DNA of 64,000 nucleotides from Huiozyma naganishii CBS 8797 (lineage: Eukaryota; Ascomycota; Saccharomycetes; Saccharomycetales; Saccharomycetaceae), in contig NC_035924.1 in assembly GCF_000348985.1 (NCBI RefSeq), forward strand, positions 62,001-126,000. Direction: 5' to 3'. Below, one piece after another: positions 1 to 9,532 of the stretch (its first letter is position 1; the number at the start of each line of letters is the position of its first letter). The translations under genes were made by a program, and so were the position numbers. The notes under the pieces were generated by a model. It did no database searches. It had not been told where the DNA came from and was given only the letters and a program-made list of their open reading frames with translations.

Positions 1-835
1 TCCTCCCTGGAGAAAACTTGTTGACGCGGGCAAAATTCAACAACCGCTCCACGTCGGTGGTTACTCTGAACCAGTAGGCGTCCCAAACGTTTGCCATTTT
101 GCGTTCGCTGGCGATCTCTGCGGCGATCTCTTCCAACGAGTGGTCTTGCAAGTCAATAAACGTGTGGTCGACTACACCGAACAACGACTCGTCTCTAGTC
201 CAGGTTTCAACAAGCTTTCCGTTTTGAATATGGTAGTAAAAAGAGTGCTTGTCAGCTGTTGTGATCAAAAGCTTGACGTACTCTTTATAATCCGTTTCGA
301 CCCAGTTCAGCAGCGCAAAGTTTTCTGGCAACTCATGAGAAAGCACTGGAAGTTTCGAGTCCTCGTCAATGACCTTCACCGTCTTCGTTTTCAAATCCAC
401 GACGACCCCGGGTGTGTTATCCGGGCGACAACTGGACACAAAAGGTGCTGTCTCGTTCGCCAGGGGAACCCACTCATTCTCAAAGAGGTACGTCCTGTCC
501 AGCTCAACAAATCCGTCCTGTGCAGCCTTCTTTAGCACGACGGAGGCGTCCTTCAGCATGACGTCGTCCACCTGATACTCCAATGTCTTTCTAGTTATTA
601 GCGACCCTGACGTTTTATTCAGCAGCGAGACCAAGCCTTGCTCCTCATTGAATTCTGAGACCACCAACAACGTGTCCCACTGATCAGAGGATGCAACGCA
701 TTTGTAAGGGCCAATCGGGCTCACCAGCCAATCCGTCGTGTACGCCTCATCAGCGAAAATTGCACCGACGAAGAAACTCTTCAGGAAAGCTGGGAACAGC
801 AGACCCAAAACGACAAAATGATGAACCCCAGTCAT
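1..835 (-). CDS. EMC1: ER membrane protein complex subunit 1, 5' part only
   Basis: The reading frame starts at the ATG at 835 on the minus strand and stays open to the window edge, giving about 278 residues, so the C-terminal part lies outside. A hydrophobic N-terminal signal sequence (VVLGLLFPAF) is followed by lumenal sequence with DEAYTTDWL and, near the edge, VWDAYWFRVTTDVERLLNFA. Both stretches resemble yeast Emc1, which is about 760 residues long. Emc1 is the large lumenal beta-propeller subunit of the EMC, the ER insertase for tail-anchored and multipass proteins. Its neighbours MGR1 and PDI1 sit in the same order and orientation as in S. cerevisiae. Confidence 0.9.
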   Translation of the reverse strand, partial: MTGVHHFVVLGLLFPAFLKSFFVGAIFADEAYTTDWLVSPIGPYKCVASSDQWDTLLVVSEFNEEQGLVSLLNKTSGSLITRKTLEYQVDDVMLKDASVVLKKAAQDGFVELDRTYLFENEWVPLANETAPFVSSCRPDNTPGVVVDLKTKTVKVIDEDSKLPVLSHELPENFALLNWVETDYKEYVKLLITTADKHSFYYHIQNGKLVETWTRDESLFGVVDHTFIDLQDHSLEEIAAEIASERKMANVWDAYWFRVTTDVERLLNFARVNKFSPGR

Positions 836-1086
836 TGTAGAGTCAGACAGAGTATTTTATCAGCAGTCCGTCTCCCAATTGAGCTCGTTTAACCGGTCCC
901 TCTGTTCCAAACTGTTCAAACAGTAGAAGACGGGATGTAAAATACGATACAAAATACGATACAAAATAAGAATCAAAATATTGTGACGCTCAAAGTGACC
1001 CAGTTTGACCGTTGTTCGGGCACAATTGGTCCCAAACGCGACACGCGAGTCGGTGTATGTAGTTATGTAAGAATGGTGCAAGCGAT

Positions 1087-2355
1087 CTATGATCCTTGCT
1101 CGCTGTTGCTCTCGTCATTTCTGCCCTGTTCGGGAAGAGTATCCGGGTATAGCACTGTCGGGATAAACTTTATGCTCAGCGAGGTGTCGAGTGCCAGTTG
1201 TAACCACGGGTCGTAGTACTTCCATACCTCTGCGACGTCGACGTTCTTGTGGGAGTCTGTTTCTGGGTCGAGCACGATCCCATGCAGTTCGATTTTCTTG
1301 GCCGGTGCTGGTACGGCCAGTGATGTGGACTCCTCGTGTTCCCGTTCTGGCTGTGGTTCCAAAGCGTGTGTCAGTTCGGATGTTCGCTGTTCGATGTGTA
1401 CTTGGTCTGCTGCAATTTTCTGCCGCAGTTGCGCGTTCTTCTGTGCGACTTCCTCGACCTCTCCCGATGAGTGTGTGAGTAATGTAAGCATCTCGAGGGA
1501 CTTGGCATTGATTCTCTTCCTAGCCGTGAGAAGCTCGTTCATCTCTAGGAAGTACTCGATCTTGTCGAGGTACTCGCCAAAGGACATGGGCTTGAACTCT
1601 ATGGGCCCGTACCATTTGATGACCGGGTTGAGTTGTTCCGCGCGTGCGCGCACGAGAGCGACGCTCTGCCTGACTTGCGGCAGGTTTGTTGAGATGGCAT
1701 CTCCCGAAACCGGGTCCTTGACCTTGATTTTTGTTGGGTCGACCCCCTCGTAGTAGAACCTGACGATGTCGTTGAAGAACTTCTTGTCCCGTGCCGTACG
1801 TGCTTCCTCCGCCCAGGGGTCGTACTTGAGCAGTTTCAACCGGCAAAACTCTAGCATCGATTGCGAGAGCAGTGCAGTCCCCAGAACGAGCCAGAGCGCC
1901 TTCCTGACGAGGGGCAGCCTCCCACTACGGGGACCCCCCGCCGCGGAAGCCGACTTGGCTGCTTGCTTCTCGGCCCCCTCCAAGAGGAATGCCTGTCCTG
2001 GGGAAGCGACAGAGAACCTGTTCAAAGTCGGGAGGTCAGCGATGTCCCTTCTAAGCGCTGCTGCAGTCCTAGCGGAGAGTGCAAACTTCCTGAACCTGTA
2101 AAGGCAGAAGATCCCCACCGCGGTTTGTACCCCCAGCAGGGACCAGAGTGCGGGCCTGTTATCTGATGCTGGGACGAGCGGCCCCCAAAGTTTGAGTCCG
2201 AGGCTTGGTCTGACGTAGAACCTCCCCGCGTCGTCGTCGTCGTGTTGTAAGTCCAGTTTGACCTCTCGGGGGTTCCCCCCGTTGTTCTCAGACGCCATAC
2301 CGTGTTGAGCAGAGGGTGGGACAGAAGGGTCTCTGATCACTGGTCTTTCTCTCAT
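1087..2355 (-). CDS. MGR1: i-AAA protease complex subunit Mgr1
   Basis: A 422-residue protein starting at the first in-frame ATG (2355). Mgr1 is an inner mitochondrial membrane adaptor of the Yme1 i-AAA protease, which degrades unfolded intermembrane-space proteins. The conserved block RFYVRPSLGLKLWGPLVPA is followed by a first membrane segment (ALWSLLGVQTAVGIFCLY) and a second near residue 160 (ALWLVLGTALLSQSMLEF). Next come the family blocks KYDPWAEE and DPTKIKVKD, and near the C-terminus LALDTSLSIKFIPT. The length matches yeast Mgr1 (about 417). A second ATG 19 codons in (MASENN) is an alternative start. It lies downstream of EMC1 and upstream of the PDI1 3' end, as in S. cerevisiae. Confidence 0.93.
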   Translation of the reverse strand: MRERPVIRDPSVPPSAQHGMASENNGGNPREVKLDLQHDDDDAGRFYVRPSLGLKLWGPLVPASDNRPALWSLLGVQTAVGIFCLYRFRKFALSARTAAALRRDIADLPTLNRFSVASPGQAFLLEGAEKQAAKSASAAGGPRSGRLPLVRKALWLVLGTALLSQSMLEFCRLKLLKYDPWAEEARTARDKKFFNDIVRFYYEGVDPTKIKVKDPVSGDAISTNLPQVRQSVALVRARAEQLNPVIKWYGPIEFKPMSFGEYLDKIEYFLEMNELLTARKRINAKSLEMLTLLTHSSGEVEEVAQKNAQLRQKIAADQVHIEQRTSELTHALEPQPEREHEESTSLAVPAPAKKIELHGIVLDPETDSHKNVDVAEVWKYYDPWLQLALDTSLSIKFIPTVLYPDTLPEQGRNDESNSEQGS

Positions 2356-2495
2356 ACTTAACAAACTATTTTAATACATAAGCGAATAGACGGTTAATTT
2401 ATTGCTCAGTGCATACGGTACTTTAAAGCGCGCTACACACGTACAGAGGTTATTGTTGTATATAAGACTGGGGAGGAATGAAGCACTTGCGCAAC

Positions 2496-4133
2496 TCACA
2501 ACTCGTCGTGTTCGACGTCTGCTGCAGCGGACTTTGCCGCTGGCTTTGTGCTCTTGCTCTGGTGTGCAGCCTTCGATTCGGAGGCCTCCTCCGCTTGGCT
2601 CTCCGCTGCGATTTTCTTGCTGATAGCAAGACCGTCGACGTCGTTGGCACCGTTCTCGTGGATAAATTGCATCATGTCTTCTAGGGATCTGGACCCCTCG
2701 TAGACGACTGGTGTGGAGTTTTTCCCAGCAGGGTATAGGATCATCGTTGGGAATCCGACGATGTCCACGTCTGAGATGTCGTTCAAAGTACAGTCCACTT
2801 CGGCGACGACAACGTTCCCAGCTGCGGTCTTATCCTGTGCGTAGATGTCTGCCATCTCTTCGAAGATGGGTGCTAGTTTCTTACAGTGTCCACACCATGG
2901 GGCGTAGTACTTGACGAAGACGTCCTTTTTGGGGTCGCTTGTGATCTCGTTGTGAGTCTTTGCGACGAGTTTGTGGACGTTTGAATCCTGAGTCTCTGGG
3001 ACCGGTTCCGACTTGATGATTGGTTCCGCTTTGCCCGCTAGTACTTGGTCTACAAAGTTTGTGATATCCTTAGTCTTCAATTTCAATGGTCTGGACAATT
3101 CCGCGAATTTAGCGTCATCCATCTGTGGCATACCGTATTTCAAGTTCGAAGAAACGTTATGGACGACGAATAGGGGGAACTGTTCCTTCATGTTCAAGTT
3201 TTCAGCGTGTTTCCCGTATTTCGAGGCGTCCAGACCGGCGAAGTTGATCACACCACGATGCTTCTCACCCAATTGGGTGAAGAATTTTGCGTATTCCTCT
3301 CTTTCATCCTCGGAGGTGTAGAAGAAGTAAGCTAGAGGTTTCCCGGATTCGACGTACATTTCGAAAGTGTTCCCGTTGACGTCACCAAAGTAAGGAACAG
3401 ATTCCTGCTTAATCCAGTTTTCCAAAAGAGTAGAGTTCTTGGCTACTTGGGCCAAGTCCCCGTCGAACACAAAGGGTTTCGCCTCCTCTTGAGCGTCAGC
3501 AGCAAACAAAAGCACACTGGCCTCTGGCATCGTCTTCTTGGCAGAAGAATCCAACGACACGAAAATGCAGTCGTCAGCCAATTTATCAGCAACGTTATAG
3601 AAAGTAGCATTGACACCCTTAGCACCAGTATCAACAACGACAGGGATCGTAGCGTTTCTAACGAGCTCCTTAAGGACAGTTTCCTCTTGGACGACCTGTA
3701 CTGTAGGTAGAGACTGTTTCCTCATGTACGAGACAATACTCTGAGCGGTTCTCCCACCTTGGTAATCCTTTGAGGAACCGTTCTTGTACACCTTTAGAGT
3801 AGGGTACCCAGGAATTTGCAACCCCATGCAGAACTCCCTGTTATCCTCACAGTCCAATTGAACCAATGGGATATTTTCATCCAACAGGGTCTCTGCAGCC
3901 TCGACGTACTCTGGCGCCAAGTTCTTACAGTGTCCACACCAAGGGGCAAAGAACTCCGCCAAGAAAAGCGGGTTCTCCTTAACGAACTGGTCGAACTCGT
4001 CGCCACCGAGTTTAACGACGTGCGAATCATCTGGAGCGACTGCATTGCCCGCACCGGCGGCGGCCTGTGGCTGACCTAGTGTCTGGGCGACGAGAGTCGC
4101 CACTGATAGCAGCAGTTTCTTGTCGAGTAGCAT
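2496..4133 (-). CDS. PDI1: Protein disulfide isomerase
   Basis: A 545-residue ER oxidoreductase that forms and rearranges disulfides in secretory proteins. A hydrophobic signal peptide (LLLSVATLVAQTLG) precedes the first thioredoxin domain with CGHC at residues 66-69. Two non-catalytic thioredoxin-like domains follow, then a second catalytic domain with CGHC at 414-417. The protein ends in the ER retrieval signal HDEL. The frame extends upstream without an ATG. The ATG at 4133 is the true start because a TATA element (TATATAA on the minus strand, 4206-4212) lies 73 bp upstream of it. The promoter carries an unfolded-protein-response element (listed separately). Confidence 0.97.
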   Translation of the reverse strand: MLLDKKLLLSVATLVAQTLGQPQAAAGAGNAVAPDDSHVVKLGGDEFDQFVKENPLFLAEFFAPWCGHCKNLAPEYVEAAETLLDENIPLVQLDCEDNREFCMGLQIPGYPTLKVYKNGSSKDYQGGRTAQSIVSYMRKQSLPTVQVVQEETVLKELVRNATIPVVVDTGAKGVNATFYNVADKLADDCIFVSLDSSAKKTMPEASVLLFAADAQEEAKPFVFDGDLAQVAKNSTLLENWIKQESVPYFGDVNGNTFEMYVESGKPLAYFFYTSEDEREEYAKFFTQLGEKHRGVINFAGLDASKYGKHAENLNMKEQFPLFVVHNVSSNLKYGMPQMDDAKFAELSRPLKLKTKDITNFVDQVLAGKAEPIIKSEPVPETQDSNVHKLVAKTHNEITSDPKKDVFVKYYAPWCGHCKKLAPIFEEMADIYAQDKTAAGNVVVAEVDCTLNDISDVDIVGFPTMILYPAGKNSTPVVYEGSRSLEDMMQFIHENGANDVDGLAISKKIAAESQAEEASESKAAHQSKSTKPAAKSAAADVEHDEL

Positions 4134-4278
4134 GCTTGCGGTGGACAGACCGGGAGTAGACCGAGAGTAAAGCAGACACACCTTCTGATGCAACACGTAC
4201 GCGGCTTATATACAGGTGTATTACGAAAGTTACGTAACGGCGCACGTCACAACGGAACGGGAAAAAGAGCGGCGCTTC

Positions 4279-4300
4279 TTTCGCCACGCTGTCACATTCC
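4279..4300 (-). promoter_or_regulatory. Unfolded-protein-response element (UPRE) of PDI1
   Basis: Read on the minus strand, this 22-bp stretch has the CAGCGTG core preceded by GGAA and followed by CGAAA. It matches 18 of 22 positions of the classical S. cerevisiae KAR2 UPRE, the binding site of Hac1. It lies about 146 bp upstream of the PDI1 ATG and upstream of its TATA box. PDI1 is an established Hac1 target in S. cerevisiae, so the site fits the gene. Confidence 0.8.
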
Positions 4301-5025
4301 GGGTAACACGGCAATTTGTCATTGCGTACGGAGCGGTGTAGTTTACCCCGCCGTATCACGCAATGTAAGAGATTGGCACGTGACTTAGACGCTGAAGTAA
4401 CGTAATGTTCCTGGGTTGTATCGACGGAGTACAACCACTTGTCTCGATCAATTACATACAAGGATCACATATGCCGCCCACTGGAACCCCGCTACCTCAC
4501 TGTTTTTTTCTTGGTTTTTTTCTACACCACATAGAAAAACAAGGCACTTTGTCAATGTTAAGTGTTTAGAGATGTTCCCGAAAATTCTGATAAAGATACT
4601 TTCACTGCTTCGACAACAAAAAAATGCATCAAGGACTTCTCAACGTCATATAAATGAAGAAAAAAACATGGTCCTCATATTAAAGATACGTTTTTTGTAT
4701 TTATGCTCAGCAAGACCTAACGTTGAACGTCTGAGAAAAAAAGTTGAAGTTTTCAAAGGGAACAAAGAGACAAATCCAGCAAACATTGGATAGCTCTATT
4801 GAAAGGGCAGTAGAAAATGTATTGAGAAACCAAATTCTTCAGGTACTTTTCTGCCAAACACTTCCCAGAATGTATGCATTTGTTTAATAGAAAAGGTTTC
4901 AAACCATATCCGTGCATACGACAGCTTCGTGAGCACCACCCAGCAGATACCCCCACTGGGTTGTGTTTGCGTCTACCGTGGAAGCCGCGCACCCCGACAC
5001 CCGGGGAACCACCTTCCTCTCCCCG

Positions 5026-5276
5026 CCCCTTACCCCGCCGCCCCTTACCCCCCCTTCCCCACACCACGGACTTCTGTGGCCCGGAGAGAGCGTGGGGTGG
5101 GGGTGGGGCGGGGGGGGGTGCGTCTCTGCAACGCCCTCTGTGCCCCCCTCTGCTGCTGTCAGCCGCTGTAACGACTGTTGCTCGTTGTTGGCACAGGGGC
5201 AGAAGAGGAAGAAGAAGCCCAGAATGGGGAGACCTTCGCTGCCCCTGAAGTGGAGTGGTTTGCGGGGCACAAGGGG
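5026..5276. promoter_or_regulatory. Cluster of six stress-response elements (STRE) upstream of GLK1
   Basis: STRE cores (CCCCT or AGGGG, bound by Msn2/Msn4) occur at 5026-5030, 5041-5045, 5051-5055, 5195-5199, 5242-5246 and 5272-5276. All lie 140-390 bp upstream of the GLK1 ATG. GLK1 is a stress- and starvation-induced Msn2/4 target in S. cerevisiae. Some matches are expected by chance because the region is GC-rich, but the density and position are suggestive. Confidence 0.65.
5094..5118 (+). other. Potential G-quadruplex in the GLK1 promoter
   Basis: Four uninterrupted G runs of 4, 5, 4 and 9 bases are separated by single-base loops (T, T, C). This is a close-to-ideal intramolecular quadruplex pattern. 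A C-rich tract at about 5021-5060 lies just upstream and could pair with it or form an i-motif. It sits about 300 bp upstream of the GLK1 start. Confidence 0.7.
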
Positions 5277-5303
5277 GGAAGTCCTGAACTCTGGAATGCG
5301 CTG

Positions 5304-5310
5304 TATATAA
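5304..5310 (+). promoter_or_regulatory. TATA box of GLK1
   Basis: TATATAA lies 106 bp upstream of the GLK1 ATG, a usual distance in budding yeast. It follows the STRE cluster, as expected for a stress-inducible TATA promoter. Confidence 0.75.
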
Positions 5311-5415
5311 GCATGGGCTGGCCCGGCCACAGATCTGCATGGGGCTCTTGTTCTAGTTCACAGTCTCTTCCCCCTCCAGTACAGTAGTGTAACACACAAC
5401 AACACAACACACACC

Positions 5416-6918
5416 ATGTCCTTCGAAGATCTGCACAAGGCCACCGCACACCAATTGTCTGCTGCTGTAGACTCCATCTGCAAGGACTTCGAGGTCGATG
5501 CCGCTAAACTGGACGAATTGACCGCCTACTTCATCGAGCAGATGGAGAAAGGGCTGGCGCCGATCCAGGATAAACAGACCGACAAAGGTTTGCCCATGAT
5601 CCCCACGTTCGTCACCGGGAGCCCCAACGGTACCGAACAAGGTGTCCTGCTCGCTGCTGACCTGGGGGGCACCAATTTCAGAGTGTGTTCCGTCACTTTG
5701 AACGGGGACCACACGTACTCTATGGAACAGATGAAGTCGAAGATTCCAGACGAGCTGCTAGAGGACGAGAACGTCACCTCGGATGACCTGTTCGGGTACC
5801 TGGCCCGCAGAACAGCTGTCTTCTTGAAGAAGTACCACCCAGACGCAATTGCACCCAAGGCCGGTGGTGCCGCCGCGGAGTCCCTGAAGTTGGGATTCAC
5901 CTTCTCGTACCCTGTCGACCAAACGTCGTTGAACTCAGGGTCCCTTATCAGATGGACCAAGGGGTTCAACATCCCAGACACCGTCGGGAAGGACGTCGTG
6001 CAGTTGTACCAGGACCAATTGACAGAGCAGGGGCTCGACATGGTCAACGTCGTCGCTTTGACGAACGACACGGTCGGTACGTTCCTGTCCCACTGTTACA
6101 CCTCCAACAACACCGACTCGCTCACCTCAGGGGAGATCTCAGAACCCACGATCGGGTGTATCTTCGGTACGGGGACCAACGGGTGCTACATGGAGGAGAT
6201 CAGCAAGATCACCAAATTGTCAGACGACGCACGCGAGAAGCTGCTCAAGGAGGGGAAAACCCACATGGTCATTAACACCGAGTGGGGGTCCTTCGATAAC
6301 GAGTTGAAACACCTCCCAACGACAAAATACGATATCGACATCGACCAGAAGTACACTCCAAACCCAGGGTTCCACCTGTTCGAAAAGCGTGTCTCAGGGA
6401 TGTTCCTGGGTGAAGTTCTAAGAAACGTGCTTGTCGACTTGCACGCAAGGGGGCTTATCTTCGCGCAGTACCGCACCCAGGCACAGTTACCTCACCGCTT
6501 GCAAACGCCTTTCGAGCTAGACTCAGAGGTGCTTTCGCACATCGAGATCGACGACTCCACGGGGCTCCGCGAGACGGAACTTTCCCTGCTACAGTCCCTC
6601 CGCCTACCAACATCCCCCTCCGAGCGTAAGGAGATCCAGAAACTGGTCCGTGCCATCTCAAGAAGGTCCGCGTACTTGGCAGCGGTGCCCATCGCCGCGA
6701 TCACCATCAAGACCGGTGTCCTCAACAAGAGGTACCATGGTGAAGTAGAGATTGGTTGCGACGGGTCCGTAGTGGAGTACTACCCTGGGTTCAGGTCCAT
6801 GTTGAGACACGCACTTGCACTATCTCCCTTGGGCTCAGAGGGTGAGAGGAAGGTTCACTTGAGACTCGCTAAGGACGGGTCTGGTGTAGGTGCCGCCCTG
6901 TGCGCCCTGGTTGCTTAA
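5416..6918 (+). CDS. GLK1: Glucokinase
   Basis: A 500-residue cytosolic glucokinase that phosphorylates glucose (not fructose) with ATP at the start of glycolysis. It follows yeast Glk1 closely throughout: N-terminal MSFEDLHKAT, the phosphate-binding motif LLAADLGGTNFRV near residue 76, the sugar-binding block LGFTFSYPVDQTSLNSG, ALTNDTVGT with the catalytic Asp, IFGTGTNGCY, and the C-terminal adenosine motif GSGVGAALCALVA. The length equals the S. cerevisiae enzyme (500), and its place between PDI1 and GID7 also matches. The start codon follows an A/C-rich leader (ACACACC) typical of highly expressed yeast genes. STREs, a TATA box and G/C tracts lie upstream. Confidence 0.97.
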   Translation: MSFEDLHKATAHQLSAAVDSICKDFEVDAAKLDELTAYFIEQMEKGLAPIQDKQTDKGLPMIPTFVTGSPNGTEQGVLLAADLGGTNFRVCSVTLNGDHTYSMEQMKSKIPDELLEDENVTSDDLFGYLARRTAVFLKKYHPDAIAPKAGGAAAESLKLGFTFSYPVDQTSLNSGSLIRWTKGFNIPDTVGKDVVQLYQDQLTEQGLDMVNVVALTNDTVGTFLSHCYTSNNTDSLTSGEISEPTIGCIFGTGTNGCYMEEISKITKLSDDAREKLLKEGKTHMVINTEWGSFDNELKHLPTTKYDIDIDQKYTPNPGFHLFEKRVSGMFLGEVLRNVLVDLHARGLIFAQYRTQAQLPHRLQTPFELDSEVLSHIEIDDSTGLRETELSLLQSLRLPTSPSERKEIQKLVRAISRRSAYLAAVPIAAITIKTGVLNKRYHGEVEIGCDGSVVEYYPGFRSMLRHALALSPLGSEGERKVHLRLAKDGSGVGAALCALVA

Positions 6919-7119
6919 ATACAACCATATATATACCTTTCTTACCTGATGTACGTTGTAACGAATCCCTTCAAGACTACTCGTGTTGGTGCTGGCGACA
7001 ACCTTGGTTCCTCACTAAGCGGTGTCACGTGCGCCTCCAAACTTCCAAGAATGTTATAAAGGAAGGGAACCCTTCTTCACCAGTTGACTTCCCCTTCCCC
7101 TCCCTCCGCCACCGCAGCA

Positions 7120-9367
7120 ATGGCTTTTGATAGGACTCAGCTGACAAAGCTGCTCATGCAAGCCCTCACAGAGATGGGGGTACACGGACTCGGCGGTTGC
7201 TCTGCACGCGGAGTCCGGCGGCGTGGAGGTACACTCAGCACCCGTCCGCACAATCGCAACGCTGATCCGGGAGGGCCACTTCCACTCCATCTCTTGGGAA
7301 ATGCTCTCCGCACTGCCCCTCCGTGCCGGTGTTGGGTCCCAAGTGGCCCCCACAACCTTCGAGGAGCTCACACCAGGTGGGGGCAACTTCGACGCAATAA
7401 GAAGGGCCGCTGCTCAAGCGGCCACGGACGAGGCGGCACAGCAGTGGGTCCGCGGGGCCGTTGAGGTCGCTCTGCTTCTCCTTGAACAGGTGTTCCTAGA
7501 GCTCGTGTACGTCAGGGGGGACTTCCTCTCCGCGGCGCAGTTCCTAAGGGCTACAGTGCAACCGATGGTCACCCTCTGGGCGGGACTCCACAAGGAAGCG
7601 TGGTCACACAGCGGTAAGGGCCAGGCACCGGCTGCGGACATGCTCAGGGAACTGTCGTCAGTGCTTACGAACCCAGAGGGCATGGCGAGGGCCGTGTGGC
7701 CCAGTGGCGGCGTCGCGGAGGCCCGTGAACGGCTCGTCGGGAAAGTGTACGGGTACATTAGCCCAGATGATCTTGTACCTTCGGGGAGACTCGTCACGCT
7801 CTTGAAACAGGCCGTGCGGTACCAGCGGTTGGGTGACGTCCACGACGACGACCAAGACGACGACGAGGACGACGGAGAGACAGTGTCGCTGTTGCAGGAC
7901 AACAAACCAACGTACACACCCTTACAGTTTAAAGAACAGAAAACACTCACGCAGAACGCAGACGAAATATGGTACCTTCAATTCTCCCCCGATGGGAAGT
8001 ACCTCGCCAGCGCATCCGCGGACTCCCTCACGGACAGGAAAATCCTCATTTACGACGTCGAGAACGACTTCCAAGTCTACCGAGTCCTCGCGGGGAACAC
8101 CCAGTGCGTCCTATACCTCTCGTTCTCCCCAGACAGCCGCTACATCGTATCGTGCCCCTTCAACGAGACCGCAAACATCTACGATATCCACACAGACGGG
8201 CTTCCAACGGATATCAACGAGACAGTACAGCATTGCGAAGCGGACCGCATCAAAGCTCAGATCATCCAACCGTGCCTCTCCTTCCAGATACTCATCCCAA
8301 GCAAAGCAGCCCCTAACTCGCGCCACACGAGCCACAGCGGCGCAACGCTCCCCGGTGACGACGCTTCCTCGTCAAGTCCAGGCGACACACCCACCTCCTC
8401 CTCATCATCGCAGGGGCACCACCAGACGGGCCGCCACACGGCAACAACCGCAACCGCAACCGCAACAACAACAACAACAACGCCGCCACAGTCGAGCTCG
8501 ACATGGCCCCGCATCTGGTGCTGTGACTGGTTCCACACCCAGGGACACAGCGGGAAGTTCATCGTCGGGTCCCCGGACAGAGAAGTTGCCATCTACGATA
8601 TCAACGAGCGGGCGATCATCTACAAATTTTCGGAACATGCAGGGATGGAGACGGACAGGGACAAACTCTCGTCACGCCCGCGACTATTCCACAACATCTT
8701 TGAAGCGGAGGCGGACGGCACCCGTACGGACCACTCTACTGGGAAATCGCTGTTCCCGCGGATCCACGACGTCAAAATATCGTACGACGACAAGTACCTC
8801 ATCCTCATGACACACCAGGGCACAATAGACGTATACGATATATCAGATTTGCCGCCAAACGGCAACATGCCCCACTTCGCGCTGAAGTCCTTCGCCCCGA
8901 AGAGGATCAACCAACTGAAGATTCAGAAAAACATGACCTGCGTGTCGCTTCCACAGCCGGACCCGGCAACAGGAGTCGTCGACCCGGCTCTGCAGAACTT
9001 GCTACTCGTGAACCTCAGGTTCAGCGAAATACAGTTGTGGAATTACAAGGAAAACCTGCTCGTGCAGAAGTACTTTGGCCAGAGACAAGAGCAGTTCATT
9101 ATCAGGTCCTGCTTCGGATGCGAGAACAAGCTGGTGCTCAGCGGGTCCGAAGACGGGAAAATATACATATGGGATAGAGCACAAGGGTGCGTCCTTGGCG
9201 TGCTCCCGGGCCACACGGGGGAACGTGCAACGGCCGCAGGGTCGAACAAAAAATTTGGTAAGAACTGCAACGTCGTTGCCTGGAGTCCGACAGACAAGCA
9301 TATTTTTGCATCAGGCGGTGACGATGGGTACGTTAAGATATGGAGAGTGATCAAGGGTAGGAAATGA
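7120..9367 (+). CDS. GID7: GID ubiquitin ligase subunit Gid7, with an apparent frameshift
   Basis: WD-repeat subunit of the GID E3 ligase that tags gluconeogenic enzymes for degradation when glucose returns. The first ATG (7120) opens a frame encoding the start of a LisH motif (QLTKLLMQALTEMG). After the five-G run at 7176-7180 the continuation (YTDSAVALHAESGGVEVH) is one frame over, and the rest stays open to 9367. One G fewer would give a 748-residue protein, the family length (about 745). Domains are LisH (about 5-40), CTLH (about 40-130), then WD repeats to the end (DGYVKIWRV). A Ser/Thr/Gln-rich insert lies within the propeller at about 8290-8510. Its neighbours GLK1 and ATG22 are as in S. 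cerevisiae. Confidence 0.92.
8290..8510 (+). repeat. Low-complexity insert in the GID7 propeller
   Basis: Within GID7, about 70 codons encode a Ser/Pro/His/Thr-rich segment ending in Thr-Ala and Thr runs. At DNA level it contains ACCGCA and ACA/CAA repeats (about 8440-8482). It interrupts the WD-repeat region between two blades, so it is probably a surface loop. Slippage-prone repeats like these often vary in length between strains. Confidence 0.65.
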
Positions 9368-9532
9368 ATAGTTGCGTCGCAACGGGAGTCCATATGCCGT
9401 CCTCAGCACTTTTCTATACGTTTACAAAACCTTATATGTTTGTTTCTTTAGAGACCTGTAACAGTCGCACATTAGTGCGCTTATATACTTCAACAGTACC
9501 TACATACGTGTACAACTAGTATACATATTCCA

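Larger units (their letters stand above)
4134..5415. other. PDI1-GLK1 divergent intergenic region
   Basis: This 1.28-kb region lies between two divergent genes. The PDI1 side (4134-4450) holds a TATA box, a UPRE and an ACGTCAC motif at 4243-4249 (TGACGTG-type half site on the minus strand). The middle (about 4490-4870) is AT-rich with T and A runs and no supported gene. The GLK1 side (about 4980-5310) is very GC-rich, with C-tracts, G-tracts, STREs and a TATA box. Several short open frames here overlap these elements and resemble nothing I recognise. Confidence 0.7.

Noticed and set aside
4753..5340. Overlapping open frames on both strands upstream of GLK1
   Set aside because: They consist of Pro/Gly/Arg runs translated from C- and G-tracts and cover promoter elements.
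7833..8810. 325-codon plus-strand frame inside GID7
   Set aside because: Ser/Thr/Arg-rich shadow of the real GID7 frame, with no independent homology.
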